Positions 50,311 through 59,838 are shown, counted from the first letter of the stretch. The stretch: DNA of 64,000 nt from Kribbella antiqua (GCF_004345665.1 NZ_SLWR01000002.1:558001-622000); one strand, 5' to 3'. Numbers and translations are program-made. Notes: generated from the letters alone by a model not told the origin.

Positions 50311-51740
50311 CCACCCCCACCCGGTCCGGGCCGATCCTCGCGATCATTCTGACCAGCTACTTCATGATCCTGCTGGACAACTCGGTGATCTTCACCGGCC
50401 TGCCGAGCATCCGGTCCGAGCTGGGGTTGTCGGCAACCGAGTTGTCCTGGGTGCAGGACGCCTACACGCTGGTGTTCGGCGGATTGTTGTTGCTCGGGGC
50501 AAGGGCCGGGGACCTGATCGGTCGACGGCGGCTGTTCGTCATCGGGCTGGCGATCTTCACCACCGCGTCGTTCCTGGTCGGCGCCGCACCGACCGGCTGG
50601 TGGCTGATCGCGGCCCGCGCGTTGCAGGGCATCGGCGCGGCCGTGGTCGCACCCACCTCATTGTCGTTGCTGACGGCAAACTTCCCGGAAGGACGCGAAC
50701 GGACCCGCGCGGTCAGCTGGTACGGCGCGACCGCCGGAATCGGGGCGAGTCTCGGCCTGGTCGTCGGTGGCGCGTGTGCCCACTGGATCTCCTGGCGGGC
50801 CGGGTTCTTCATCAACCTGCCGGTCGGGCTGGCGCTGGTGCTGGCCGCTCGGCGGTACCTCGGCGAGACGGAACGCCGTACCGGCCGCTTCGACACTGTC
50901 GGGGCCTTGACGGCCACGCTTGGTGTCGGGGCGATCGTGTTCGGGATCGTGAATTCGGCCGACGCCGGATGGGGTTCTCTGACGACCGTCGCCGCGCTGG
51001 CGGGAGGCGTCGTACTGCTGGTGGTTCTGGTGGCGAACGAGTGGCGGGCGGAGCAGCCGATCATGCCGTTGCGGTTGTTCCGCAGCCGGGAGCGCAGTGG
51101 TGCCTATGCGGCGCGGTTGCTGTTCCTCGGTGCGATGATCGGGTTCTTCTACTTCACCACGCAGTATCTGCAGGGCGTGCTCGGCTTCAGTCCGTTGCAG
51201 GCGGGGCTGGGGTTCTTCCCGATGACGGTGGTCAACTTCGCCGTGGCGATCGCCGTACCGCGGCTGACCCGCCGGTTCGGCAACGCGATGTTGCTTGCCG
51301 CCGGGCTGGCGGTCACGCTGGCCGGTATGGCCTGGCTCAGCCGGCTGCACGCCGGCGACGTGTATCTGAGCAGTGTCGCCCTCCCGATGGTCCTCATCGG
51401 GGCCGGCCAAGGTCTAGCGTTCGCCCCGCTCACCGCGGCCGGTATCAGCGGCGTCACCGCCGCGGACGCCGGCGTCGCCTCCGGCCTGGTCAACACCTTC
51501 CACCAGTTGGGCAGCGCCCTCGGCCTGGCCCTACTGGTCGCCATCTCCGCGAACGCGACCACTCTCACGACCCACGTCACCACAGCCCTCACTGGTAGCG
51601 CCGCGCTCCTGGCCGCGGCGCTGCTTATCACCCTCACTACCCGACCTACGAGGACAGACCATGCCAACCCCCGCACAACAGCTCATCGGCGACTTCGCCC
51701 CGAAGCTCGTCTCGCTCACGGACGACGTCCTGTTCGGTGA
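50307..51740 (+). CDS. MFS exporter, DHA2/EmrB-like (14 segments)
   Basis: A 477-residue drug-efflux-type transporter starting at GTG 50307 within the ADH stop. It has about 14 membrane segments, the DHA2 N-terminal ILTSYFMILLDNSVIFTGLP, and motif A-type GARAGDLIGRRRLFVIGLAI. Motif C is near GATAGIGASLGLVVGGACAH. The polar tail of about 25 residues overlaps the CMD gene by 80 nt in another frame, which is long. The family exports hydrophobic cations and antibiotics with protons. Part of the XRE-controlled redox operon. Confidence 0.92.
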   Translation: MTTPTRSGPILAIILTSYFMILLDNSVIFTGLPSIRSELGLSATELSWVQDAYTLVFGGLLLLGARAGDLIGRRRLFVIGLAIFTTASFLVGAAPTGWWLIAARALQGIGAAVVAPTSLSLLTANFPEGRERTRAVSWYGATAGIGASLGLVVGGACAHWISWRAGFFINLPVGLALVLAARRYLGETERRTGRFDTVGALTATLGVGAIVFGIVNSADAGWGSLTTVAALAGGVVLLVVLVANEWRAEQPIMPLRLFRSRERSGAYAARLLFLGAMIGFFYFTTQYLQGVLGFSPLQAGLGFFPMTVVNFAVAIAVPRLTRRFGNAMLLAAGLAVTLAGMAWLSRLHAGDVYLSSVALPMVLIGAGQGLAFAPLTAAGISGVTAADAGVASGLVNTFHQLGSALGLALLVAISANATTLTTHVTTALTGSAALLAAALLITLTTRPTRTDHANPRTTAHRRLRPEARLAHGRRPVR

Positions 51741-51978
51741 CGTCTGGGCGCGGACCGAACTCTCCCCACGCGACCGCAGCTTGATCACCGTCGCTAGTCT
51801 CATCAGCGGCGGGAACACCGAGCAACTCCGCGGCCACCTGGCCCGGGCCAAGGCGAACGGTCTCACCGAGACCGAACTCAAGGAGGTCATCATCCACCTG
51901 GCCTTCTACGCCGGCTGGCCCAAGGCGATGTCCGCGATCACCATCGCGAAGCAGATCTTCGAAGGCGCCGAGCAGTGA
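51661..51978 (+). CDS. Carboxymuconolactone decarboxylase family protein
   Basis: A 105-residue small helical protein of the CMD/AhpD-like family. It contains LFGDVWARTELSPRDRSLIT, VASLISGGNTEQLRGHLARA and EVIIHLAFYAGWPKAMSAIT. No CxxC pair is present, so it is not an AhpD-type peroxidase; the family's Glu and His residues are kept (LKEVIIHLAFYAGWP). The role is probably lactone or quinone handling beside the dehydrogenase. ATG 51661 follows AGGACAG. It overlaps the exporter gene upstream and the next gene by 4 nt. Confidence 0.9.
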   Translation: MPTPAQQLIGDFAPKLVSLTDDVLFGDVWARTELSPRDRSLITVASLISGGNTEQLRGHLARAKANGLTETELKEVIIHLAFYAGWPKAMSAITIAKQIFEGAEQ

Positions 51979-52352
51979 CCGCCTGGACAGCAGACGAACT
52001 GCAGCGCATCGGTGACGCGACCCAGCTCCGTGTGTCCTCACTGCGAAAGGACGGCTCCCTCCGTCCGTACGTGACGATCTGGGTGGTCCGGGTCGGCGAC
52101 GACATCTACATCCGCTCGGCACACGGCGCGGACAACCCGTGGTTCCGCCGCGCCAAGACCAGCGGCAAGGGCCGTATCAAAGCGGGCGGGGTAGAACGCG
52201 ACGTCACGTTCGCGCCCGCCTCACCCGGCACCCACCAGGCCATCGACACCGCGTACCACACCAAGTACGACCGCTACGGCCGCGCCATCGTCGCCACCGT
52301 CGTCGGCGAGAACGCAATGACCACCACCCTCCAGCTCGTCCCCCGCGACTGA
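51975..52352 (+). CDS. DUF2255 family protein
   Basis: A 125-residue protein matching the DUF2255 pattern, a flavin-reductase-like split beta-barrel: VSSLRKDGSLRPYVTIWVVR, DIYIRSAHGADNPWFRRAKT and a conserved late AYHTKYDRYG block. Proteins of this fold bind F420 or FMN, so a redox role alongside the alcohol dehydrogenase is plausible, though unproven for DUF2255. GTG 51975 overlaps the CMD stop by 4 nt. Confidence 0.85.
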   Translation: MTAWTADELQRIGDATQLRVSSLRKDGSLRPYVTIWVVRVGDDIYIRSAHGADNPWFRRAKTSGKGRIKAGGVERDVTFAPASPGTHQAIDTAYHTKYDRYGRAIVATVVGENAMTTTLQLVPRD

Positions 52353-52367
52353 TCACAGGAGACACCC

Positions 52368-53015
52368 ATCGAGCAGCTCGACGCGTCGCTGGACCGGCTC
52401 GGCACCGAGTACGTCGATCTGTACCAGATCCACCGCTTCGACCCCGACGTACCGGTCGAGGAGACGATGGAGGCACTGCACGATGTCGTCAAAGCCGGCA
52501 AGGTCAGGTACCTCGGAGCGTCGTCGATGTGGGCGTGGCAGTTCGCGAAGATGCAGCACGCCGCCGACCTGCACGGCTGGACGCGGTTCGTGTCGATGCA
52601 GAACCAGTACAGCCTGATGCAGCGGGAGGAAGAGCGTGAGATGTTCGGTCTGCTCGCCGACCAGGGTGTCGGCAGCATCCCGTGGAGCCCGCTCGCCAAG
52701 GGCCGCCTCGCGCGTCCTTGGGGCACCCAGACGCAGCGCGCGGACACCGATCCCATCGGGCAGCGCTTCTTCGCCGCGAACGACCAGCCCATCGCCGACG
52801 CGGTCCAGCGGGTCGCCGAGGCCCGCGGCATCCCGATGGCCCAGGTCGCCCTCGCCTGGGTCCTGCACAACCCCTGCGTCGCCGCCCCGATCGTCGGCCC
52901 GACCAAGCCCCATCACCTGGCCGACGCCGTCGCAGCCCTTGACGTCACCCTCACCCCCGACGAAGTCACCGCCCTCGAAGCCCCCTACACCAACCGCCCA
53001 CCCACCGGCTTCTGA
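52368..53015 (+). pseudogene. Aldo-keto reductase, 5'-truncated
   Basis: The frame reads IEQLDASLDRLGTEYVDLYQ, IHRFDPDVPVEETMEALHDV and onward to PIVGPTKPHHLADAV, then a normal C-terminus, about 215 residues of an AKR that should have about 320. The first ~105 residues, with the catalytic Asp, Tyr and Lys of the tetrad, are missing. Only the His of YQIHRF remains. An intact-looking AGGAG (52357-52361) and CCCAT sit directly before the fragment, as if a deletion removed everything from the start codon's last base to codon ~105. The first in-frame ATG is 52467. It is last in the XRE-controlled operon. Confidence 0.75.
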
Positions 53016-53099
53016 AGTCCTCAAGACGGCGCTGAACAGTGATTGATTGATCACCATCAGTCATAACTCTGGGCAGATCCGTTAAGTCAATGCCTAAAA

Positions 53100-53138
53100 G
53101 GTCCCGGAAAGGCCTCTCCTGTCGTACTCTCCGGGACC
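53100..53138 (+). promoter_or_regulatory. Leaderless promoter embedded in an inverted repeat before the PBP gene
   Basis: GGTCCCGG (53100-53107) and CCGGGACC (53131-53138) are perfect 8-bp arms ending at the base before ATG 53139. TACTCT (53125-53130) fits the -10 consensus 8 nt before the ATG, and no ribosome binding site is present. A protein binding the arms could repress the promoter. Confidence 0.4.
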
Positions 53139-55532
53139 ATGCGCAGACGCGAGACGGGCGGTGCCAAGGCCGTTCAATCGGTGGTTCTGTTCTTACTGGT
53201 CAGTACTCTGTCGGGCGCGCTGGTCGCCGGACTGGCGTTGCCGTTCGCCGGCCTGGCCGGAGTCACCACCAAGGAGGCGCGCGAGAGCGTCCAGTACCTC
53301 CCGCAAGACCTCAAGACGGTGCCGCTGGCCCAGAAGAGCACCATCCTGGCCGCGGACGGCTCGCTCATCGCGACGCTCTACCAGGAGAACCGCACCCCGG
53401 TCACGCTGAAGCAGATCAGCCCGATCATGCTCAAGGCGATCGTCGCGATCGAGGACGACCGGTTCTTCGAGCACGGCGCGATCGACGCCAAAGGCACGCT
53501 GCGCGCACTGCTCCGCAACCAGTCGAACGGCTCGGTGCAGCAGGGTGGTTCGAGCATCACCCAGCAGTACGTGAAGATGAGCCTGATCGCGAAGGCGCGC
53601 ACGGTGGAGGAGGTGCGCGCGGCCACCGCGGAGACCTACGAGCGGAAGGTCGCCGAGCTGCGCTACGCGATCGCCGTCGAGAAGCAGTACTCGAAGTGGG
53701 AGATCCTGGAGAAGTACCTCAACCTGGCCAACTTCGGCGACGGCGCCCGCGGTATCGAGACGGCCGCACAGCACTACTTCTCCGTGCCCGCGTCGAAACT
53801 CAACCTCCCGCAAGCCGCGCTGCTGGCCGGCCTGGTGAAGAACCCGACCGGCTACGACCCGACCAACGACCTGAAGCGGGCCAAGGATCGTCGCGACGTA
53901 GTACTGCGGCGGATGCAGGAACTCAACGTCATCACGGCCAAGCAGGCCGCCCAGGCGCTGAAGACCCCGGTCATCGATCCGGCCAAGATCCGCAAGGTGC
54001 CGAACGGCTGCGCGAACTCGAAGTACCCGTTCTACTGCGACTACATCGTGGCCAAGCTGAAGGAGAACCCCGCCTTCGGCAAGACCAAGGAGGAGCGGCA
54101 GAAGTACATCGAGACGGCCGGCATCGTGGTCCGCACCGCGCTCGACCCGAAGATCCAGGCCGCGGCCGAGCAGTCGATCCGGAAGCACTCCAAGCCGGGC
54201 GACTCCGCGGTCGCCGCGATCACCATCGTCGAGCCCGGTACCGGTCTGGTGAAGGCGATGGCCCAGAGCCGTCCGTACGGCAACAACAAGGGGCAGACGT
54301 CGTACAACTACAACGTCGAGAAGTCCTACCCCGGTGGTTTCGGCGGTTTCCAGAACGGCTCGACGATGAAGGCGTTCACCATCGCGGCCGCGATCCAGAA
54401 GGGCATTCCGCTCACCTACCGGATCAACTCGCCGCAGACCATCAACCTGAGCGGCAAGGACTTCAGCACCTGCACCGGTACGACGTCCGACCCCGATTAC
54501 AACCCGAGTAACTCAACGAAGACGATCGCGGACCCGTCGATGATCGACGCCGCCCGCGCGTCGACGAACACCTACTTCCTGCAGCTGTCCGAACAGGTCG
54601 GCCTCTGCCCGATCGCCACCATCGCCAAGAAGCTCGGCATGTACGACGCCCAGACGATGGACCCGCTGCAGCAGGTCGTGTCGTTCACGCTGGGCTCCGC
54701 GGGTCTGATCACCCCGCTGATGCTCTCCAACGCGTACGCGACGTTCGCCGCGCGCGGGATGTACTGCAAGCCGCAGGTGATCACCTCGATCCTGAGCAAC
54801 CGGAAGAAGCCGATCTCCACCCCCGGCCGCAGTTGCACACAGGCGCTCGCCCCGACCGTGGCCGACGGCGTCAACTACGTCCTGCATCAGGTGATGGAGC
54901 CCGGTGGCACCGGCGGCAAGCTGAAGTTCGGCAAGAGCGATCTGGCCGGCAAGACCGGAACGATCCAGAAAAACCAGGCGGTGTGGTTCGCCGGCTACTC
55001 GACGAGGCTCGCGGCCGCTTCGGTGGTGGCGGATGCGGATCCCCCGGCCGCGAATCTCATCGGCCAGACGCTCAACGGGAAAGAGATGCACGACGCCTCG
55101 GGATCCGGTACGGCGGGACCGATCTGGGAGACGGCGATGCAGCTCGCACTGAAGGGCCTGCCGGCGTCCAAGTTCGTGGCGCCGAGCGACGAGATCATCC
55201 GCGGCAAGGTCAAGGACCTGCCGAACTTGAAGGGCCTGACCCCGCCGGACGCCACCGCCAAGCTGCAGCAACTCGGCTTCCAGGTCGAGGTCGCCCCGCA
55301 GCCGGTCGACTCGGACGCTCCGGCGGGCACTGTCGCCTACACCAGGCCGCGCCAGGAGGACGGCGCTCCGGAGGGCTCGAAGGTCACGCTCTACCTGTCT
55401 AACGGCAGCGCCGCACCGCCTCCGCCACCGGTCACCCCGCCGCCAGGCCCACCCACGGCCCCACCCACCATCTGGGATCCCAACTGCCCGCCCTGGGACC
55501 CCAAGTACCCCAACTGCCGCCGCCACGGCTGA
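53139..55532 (+). CDS. Class A penicillin-binding protein with PASTA domain
   Basis: A 797-residue bifunctional peptidoglycan synthase. One membrane anchor (residues ~10-35). The glycosyltransferase domain has EDDRFFEHGAIDAKGTLRAL with the catalytic Glu and GGSSITQQYVKMSLI. The transpeptidase has STMK (catalytic Ser), a SxN-type STN in ARASTNTYF, and KTGT. One PASTA domain (VKDLPNLKGLTPPDATAKLQ, about residues 690-760) binds muropeptides or beta-lactams, and a proline-rich tail ends the protein. It acts outside the membrane to polymerise and cross-link the cell wall. Length fits actinobacterial PonA-type enzymes. Confidence 0.95.
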   Translation: MRRRETGGAKAVQSVVLFLLVSTLSGALVAGLALPFAGLAGVTTKEARESVQYLPQDLKTVPLAQKSTILAADGSLIATLYQENRTPVTLKQISPIMLKAIVAIEDDRFFEHGAIDAKGTLRALLRNQSNGSVQQGGSSITQQYVKMSLIAKARTVEEVRAATAETYERKVAELRYAIAVEKQYSKWEILEKYLNLANFGDGARGIETAAQHYFSVPASKLNLPQAALLAGLVKNPTGYDPTNDLKRAKDRRDVVLRRMQELNVITAKQAAQALKTPVIDPAKIRKVPNGCANSKYPFYCDYIVAKLKENPAFGKTKEERQKYIETAGIVVRTALDPKIQAAAEQSIRKHSKPGDSAVAAITIVEPGTGLVKAMAQSRPYGNNKGQTSYNYNVEKSYPGGFGGFQNGSTMKAFTIAAAIQKGIPLTYRINSPQTINLSGKDFSTCTGTTSDPDYNPSNSTKTIADPSMIDAARASTNTYFLQLSEQVGLCPIATIAKKLGMYDAQTMDPLQQVVSFTLGSAGLITPLMLSNAYATFAARGMYCKPQVITSILSNRKKPISTPGRSCTQALAPTVADGVNYVLHQVMEPGGTGGKLKFGKSDLAGKTGTIQKNQAVWFAGYSTRLAAASVVADADPPAANLIGQTLNGKEMHDASGSGTAGPIWETAMQLALKGLPASKFVAPSDEIIRGKVKDLPNLKGLTPPDATAKLQQLGFQVEVAPQPVDSDAPAGTVAYTRPRQEDGAPEGSKVTLYLSNGSAAPPPPPVTPPPGPPTAPPTIWDPNCPPWDPKYPNCRRHG

Positions 55533-55596
55533 CTTATCCACAGGCTGGCGTTCGGGCCCCGCGCGGGGGTGGTGATTTTTCCTAGACTCCTGCGTC

Positions 55597-57996
55597 ATGA
55601 AGTGTCTGGGGCTCCGCGTCATCATCAGCTGCCTGGTTCTCGGCCTGGCCGCGTGCACGTCGTCGTCCGGCTCGAATCGGCTCGCGTCCGATCGACCGGT
55701 TGCGCGTCCGATCGACTTCGATCAGCCGACCACGCCACAGGCGGCGGACAAGGCCTATCCGCCAGGCGATCGGACGTCGCAGGCGCTGCAGGCGGCCGCC
55801 GTGCGCGACAAGCGCGTGGTCGCGGCAGGGTTCGACGAGTCGTTCAATCTGAGCCGGCCGCTGTTCCTGAGCAGCGACGACGGTGGCGGCACCTGGGTCC
55901 GGCGTGAACTCGACCAGGACTCGGTCGACCGGTCGAGCACGTCCGAGGGAGTGACCGACCTCGCCGCGGGACCGGCGGGTTTCGTTGCCGTCGGCTACGG
56001 ATATCCTGGCACCGTGCTGTGGCACAGCCCGGACGGTGTGAGCTGGCGGCGCCTGCCGGAGAACGCGAAGGTCTTTCCCGAGACCGACTCCGTGAGTGCG
56101 ATCACGGCGACCACGAGCGGATTCGCCATGATCGGCAGTAGCAGTCTGGGTCAGGGCCGCCTCGTCTATTGGCAGTCCGCCGACGGTACGACGTGGCGTC
56201 GTACCGACGGACCCCCGATCGGGTTGAAGCCGACGGTGGCGGGAGACGTCGGGGCCACCGAGATTGTTGCCCACGGCACCACCGTGGTGATCAGCGGGAA
56301 TCTGTCCACACCGGCGAACAGCAAGCAGACCGATCGCCTGCAGTACTGGTATTCCACGAACGGTGGCAGGAGTTTTCGTACGGCGGCCATCCGGGGCGAG
56401 ATCGCCAGCGACTACCGGCTGTACAACAACGCGCTCGCGGCTGCGGACGGGAAGTTCGTGGCGCTCGTGCAGGGCAGTGGGTTCGACGACTCCGGCGATG
56501 GTTCGTGGGACGGCGTCGTACTGGAGGGCGGCCCAAATGGCGCCTCATGGCGGGTGGTCGCCAAGCCGTGGGTGCTCGGCTCGGCGTACGAGGAAATCCC
56601 CGGCACGCTGGTGAAGGCGGGCAATGATTGGGTTGCCACGGCCATGATGACGTCCGGCACGGTGGACACCACGGTCGCCGTCGGACCGACCTGGAAACAG
56701 TTCGCGGACGGCACCGACGTGGACAGCCAGCGCGGCCGCGGGGACCAGGTCGTCACCGATTCGGTTGCTGTTGGCAACGATGCACTCCTGGTCGGCTCGA
56801 ACAATCGCAGCGGCTCGAACGAGCCGGCGATCTGGCGCTACCGGGAGTCGCGGGTGTCGCCCATCGCGCTGCCGGCCGAGGCGTCCGCCGGCCGCGCCTC
56901 GTCGAGTGTGAACACGCTCGTGCGGGCCGGCCGGGAGCTCGTCGCGGTCGGCGATGTCTCGGGCGCTCCGACCGGATGGACCCGCAGTGGATCGACGTGG
57001 CCGGCCACGACCCTGCCCGGCCGGAAGAACGGCGTGACCATCTACCAGCGAGACGCCGCCGCGACCGCGGACGGCCGAGTGGTCGCCGTCGGCGAGAAGA
57101 GCTTGCCGATCGGGCGTCGAGCCGTGGTCTGGGTCAGGGCGGCCAACGGTCGATGGACAGAGGCCGACTCCCCCATCTTCGGTGTGCAGGCCAAGTCGCC
57201 GTACGGCGGACCGAGCGCGGAGGCGATCGCCATCGGTCCATCGGGTTGGGTCGTGGTCGGTCAGCGTCATGACGGCGACGGTCATTTCGACGCCTGGTCG
57301 GCGTACTCGAAGGACGGCAAGACCTGGACCGAGGGGGTCGGAGGTCAGGTGCTGCCAGTTGGCGACGATGAGCGGACGCGGCGGACCCGTTCGCGGAACT
57401 TGCGCAGCGTGGGCACTGATGAGGCCGAGATGCGGACGGTGCTCGCGGTCGGCTCGCGCTTCGTGGCCGGTGGCGACCGCGGCGACGGGAGTCCGGCCGT
57501 CTGGCTGTCGCCGAACGGGAGCGACTGGAAGACCGTGGTGAAGCTGCCACTCGCGAAGGGCATGCATTCGGCCACCCTTCGCTCCTTGGGGCGCATCGGG
57601 AACAGCCTCGTCGCGATCGGCGATTACGAGCGGAAGGACGGTGACGCCGAGGGCGGATGGACGAGTTGGACGTCCAAGGACGGTGGCCTCACCTGGACCG
57701 CGGCTCCAGCGGCGGTGCCGACCCGCGCGTTCGCGGGAGGCCTGGTCAGCGTTCCGAACGGGCTGATCGCGCTGGGCCACACGGGTGCACGTGACGACAT
57801 CGACGCGGCGGCTTGGTTCAGCCGCGACGGTCGTACGTGGACGGCCGTCCCGCTGCCGGGCGAGCGGATCAAGGGTCCTGGGCGGCAGGGGCTCAGCTCG
57901 GCCGTGCCTGTGGACGGGAAGCTGCTCGCGGTTGCCTTCGACGTTCCGCCGTACGGCGGTGGTTTCTACACGCTCGAGATCGACCTCCCGAAATAA
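55597..57996 (+). CDS. Large lipoprotein with beta-propeller (BNR/sialidase-like) repeats
   Basis: A 799-residue exported protein. The lipoprotein signal is ISCLVLGLAAC (lipobox LAAC), followed by a disordered Ser/Pro linker. The rest consists of repeated four-stranded units built on variants of 'W.S.DG..W' with flanking VAVG (HSPDGVSWRRLPENA, QSADGTTWRRTDG, YSKDGKTWTEGVG, SPNGSDWKTVVKL, TSKDGGLTWTAAP, FSRDGRTWTAVPL). About nine or ten such Asp-box-like units suggest one or two propellers. No catalytic residues of sialidases are evident. The function is unknown; ligand binding at the cell surface is the simplest reading. Confidence 0.78.
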   Translation: MKCLGLRVIISCLVLGLAACTSSSGSNRLASDRPVARPIDFDQPTTPQAADKAYPPGDRTSQALQAAAVRDKRVVAAGFDESFNLSRPLFLSSDDGGGTWVRRELDQDSVDRSSTSEGVTDLAAGPAGFVAVGYGYPGTVLWHSPDGVSWRRLPENAKVFPETDSVSAITATTSGFAMIGSSSLGQGRLVYWQSADGTTWRRTDGPPIGLKPTVAGDVGATEIVAHGTTVVISGNLSTPANSKQTDRLQYWYSTNGGRSFRTAAIRGEIASDYRLYNNALAAADGKFVALVQGSGFDDSGDGSWDGVVLEGGPNGASWRVVAKPWVLGSAYEEIPGTLVKAGNDWVATAMMTSGTVDTTVAVGPTWKQFADGTDVDSQRGRGDQVVTDSVAVGNDALLVGSNNRSGSNEPAIWRYRESRVSPIALPAEASAGRASSSVNTLVRAGRELVAVGDVSGAPTGWTRSGSTWPATTLPGRKNGVTIYQRDAAATADGRVVAVGEKSLPIGRRAVVWVRAANGRWTEADSPIFGVQAKSPYGGPSAEAIAIGPSGWVVVGQRHDGDGHFDAWSAYSKDGKTWTEGVGGQVLPVGDDERTRRTRSRNLRSVGTDEAEMRTVLAVGSRFVAGGDRGDGSPAVWLSPNGSDWKTVVKLPLAKGMHSATLRSLGRIGNSLVAIGDYERKDGDAEGGWTSWTSKDGGLTWTAAPAAVPTRAFAGGLVSVPNGLIALGHTGARDDIDAAAWFSRDGRTWTAVPLPGERIKGPGRQGLSSAVPVDGKLLAVAFDVPPYGGGFYTLEIDLPK

Positions 57997-58056
57997 CGAC
58001 TGGCAGCCGTCACTAGGCTGAAGCCAACACCCCCTGGTTTGTGAAAGGACTCCCCT

Positions 58057-59316
58057 GTGAGCGTCGACGAGCTGATTGCCCAGCGTGACCGTGCCCGGCA
58101 GGACTACGAGGCGTTGGTGGCCAAGGGGCTGAAGCTTGATCTGACGCGAGGGAAGCCTTCGCCTCGGCAGCTGGATCTGGCGGACGGGATGCTGGCAGCG
58201 GTGGACCGGGCAGTCTCGGCAGACGGGGTCGATCTACGGAACTACGGCGGGCTGGAAGGGCTGCCGGAGTTGCGGGCGATATTTACCGAGGCGTTGCAGG
58301 TGCCGGTGGGGCAGTTGCTTGCCGCAGGCAACTCGAGCCTCGAGCTGATGCACGACGCGATCGTCTTCGCTTTGCTCGGCGTACTGCCGGGTGCCGAGCG
58401 GCGGTGGGCGGACGAGCCGGAGATCACGTTCCTGTGCCCGGTGCCTGGTTACGACCGGCACTTCGCGATCTGTGAGCGGTACGGGATCAAGATGGTCGCG
58501 GTGCCGATGACACCGGACGGTCCGGACATGGACGTCGTCGAGCAACTGGTGGCCGCGGACCCGCAGGTGAAGGGCATCTGGTGTGTGCCCAAGTACAGCA
58601 ACCCCGACGGCACCGTCTACTCCGACGACACCGTACGGCGCCTGGCCGCGATGGAGACGGCGGCACCGGACTTCCGGATCTTCTGGGACAACGCGTACGC
58701 CGTGCATCACCTGACCGACCAGCCGGCCGAGATCGCCGACGTACTCGCGCTGTGCGCCGAGCACGGGCATGCCGACCGGGCGTTCGTGTTCGGCTCCAGC
58801 TCGAAGATCACCTACGCCGGCTGCGGTGTCGCCTTCTTCGGCTCCTCCCCCGCCAACATCGAGTGGTGGGTGAGCCACACGTCCAAGCGCAGCATCGGGC
58901 CGGACAAGATCAACCAGCTCCGGCATGTGCGGTTCCTCGGGGACGCCGACGGGTTGCGGCAGCACATGCGTAACCTCGCGGACCTGATCCGCCCGAAGTT
59001 CGACGCCGTCGACAAGATCCTCACCGCCGAACTCGGTGGCACCGGCCTCGCCACGTGGACAGCGCCGGCCGGCGGCTACTTCATCACCCTCGAGGTACCT
59101 GAAGGCTGCGCCCGCGAGGTCGTCGCCAAGGCCAAGGCCGCCGGCATCGCCTTAACACCCGCCGGCGCCAGCCACCCGTACGGCGACGACCCGGCCGACC
59201 GCACCATTCGCCTCGCCCCCACCTACCCCGACCTCGCCGAGGTCGAAGCCGCCATCACCGGCGTAGCAACCGTCGTCCGCCTGGTCGCCGCCGAAAAGGC
59301 GCTCAGCACCACCTAG
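58057..59316 (+). CDS. PLP-dependent aminotransferase (PF12897-type, aspartate aminotransferase-like)
   Basis: A 419-residue fold-type I enzyme from GTG 58057 (AAAGGA about 10 nt upstream). It shows the family's opening LDLTRGKPSPRQLDLADGML, the cofactor-site GNSSLELMHDAIVFALLG, the substrate loop NPDGTVYSDDT, the Asp/Tyr pair in FRIFWDNAYAVHHL, and the Schiff-base lysine in FGSSSKITYAGCGV. The C-terminal arginine that holds the alpha-carboxylate is in DRTIRLAPTYP. The subgroup is distinct from classical AspC and common in actinobacteria. It stands alone between the lipoprotein and a convergent thioesterase, so substrate and pathway are open. Confidence 0.9.
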   Translation: MSVDELIAQRDRARQDYEALVAKGLKLDLTRGKPSPRQLDLADGMLAAVDRAVSADGVDLRNYGGLEGLPELRAIFTEALQVPVGQLLAAGNSSLELMHDAIVFALLGVLPGAERRWADEPEITFLCPVPGYDRHFAICERYGIKMVAVPMTPDGPDMDVVEQLVAADPQVKGIWCVPKYSNPDGTVYSDDTVRRLAAMETAAPDFRIFWDNAYAVHHLTDQPAEIADVLALCAEHGHADRAFVFGSSSKITYAGCGVAFFGSSPANIEWWVSHTSKRSIGPDKINQLRHVRFLGDADGLRQHMRNLADLIRPKFDAVDKILTAELGGTGLATWTAPAGGYFITLEVPEGCAREVVAKAKAAGIALTPAGASHPYGDDPADRTIRLAPTYPDLAEVEAAITGVATVVRLVAAEKALSTT

Positions 59317-59325
59317 ATCAGCGGA

Positions 59326-59838
59326 TCAGGCGGCGGGGAGGTCGAAGATCAGGCAGGTGGAGGTCGCGTGGGCCAGTAGCGTGCCGCGCTCGTCCAGGAG
59401 GCGGGATTCGGCGACGGCAGTACGACGGCCGCGGTTGATGATGGCGCCTTCGCAGCGGAGCAGGCCGGACGCGACGGTGACCGGCTTGATGAAGCGCGTC
59501 ATCAGGTCGAGCGACGTGTAGCCGACGCCGGCCGGCAGCGTCGAGTGAACCGTGCAGCCGGCGGCCGTGTCGAGCAGGGTCGCGATGATGCCGCCGTGCA
59601 CAGTGCCGAGCGGGTTGTAGTGGAACTCCTGCGCCGGCATCAGCACGGCGACCCGGCCTTCCTCGACCTCGAATCCGGTCCCGCCGACCAGCTGCAGGAT
59701 CGGCGGCGGCGGGATCTCCCCGTCCCGCATCGCCCGCAGCATCTCCAGCCCGGAGGTCGATCCGACCCGCGCCGCCGTCAGCGCCGGATCCGACCACGAG
59801 AACGTACGGCTGCGGCTCGCCTGCTGCGTCCCGGTCAT
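59326..59838 (-). CDS. PaaI-family hotdog thioesterase
   Basis: A 170-residue acyl-CoA thioesterase of the hotdog fold. The signature HNPLGTVHGGIIATLLDTA appears as FHYNPLGTVHGGIIATLLDT, with the catalytic region's Asn and the acid in the following helix (LLDTAAG). Further blocks are YTSLDLMTRFIKPVTVASGL and AVAESRLLDERGTLLAHATS. GGGAGG precedes ATG 59838. It diverges from an HxlR-type regulator and probably removes aromatic or short acyl groups from CoA; the actual acyl chain is unknown. Confidence 0.92.
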   Translation of the reverse strand: MTGTQQASRSRTFSWSDPALTAARVGSTSGLEMLRAMRDGEIPPPPILQLVGGTGFEVEEGRVAVLMPAQEFHYNPLGTVHGGIIATLLDTAAGCTVHSTLPAGVGYTSLDLMTRFIKPVTVASGLLRCEGAIINRGRRTAVAESRLLDERGTLLAHATSTCLIFDLPAA

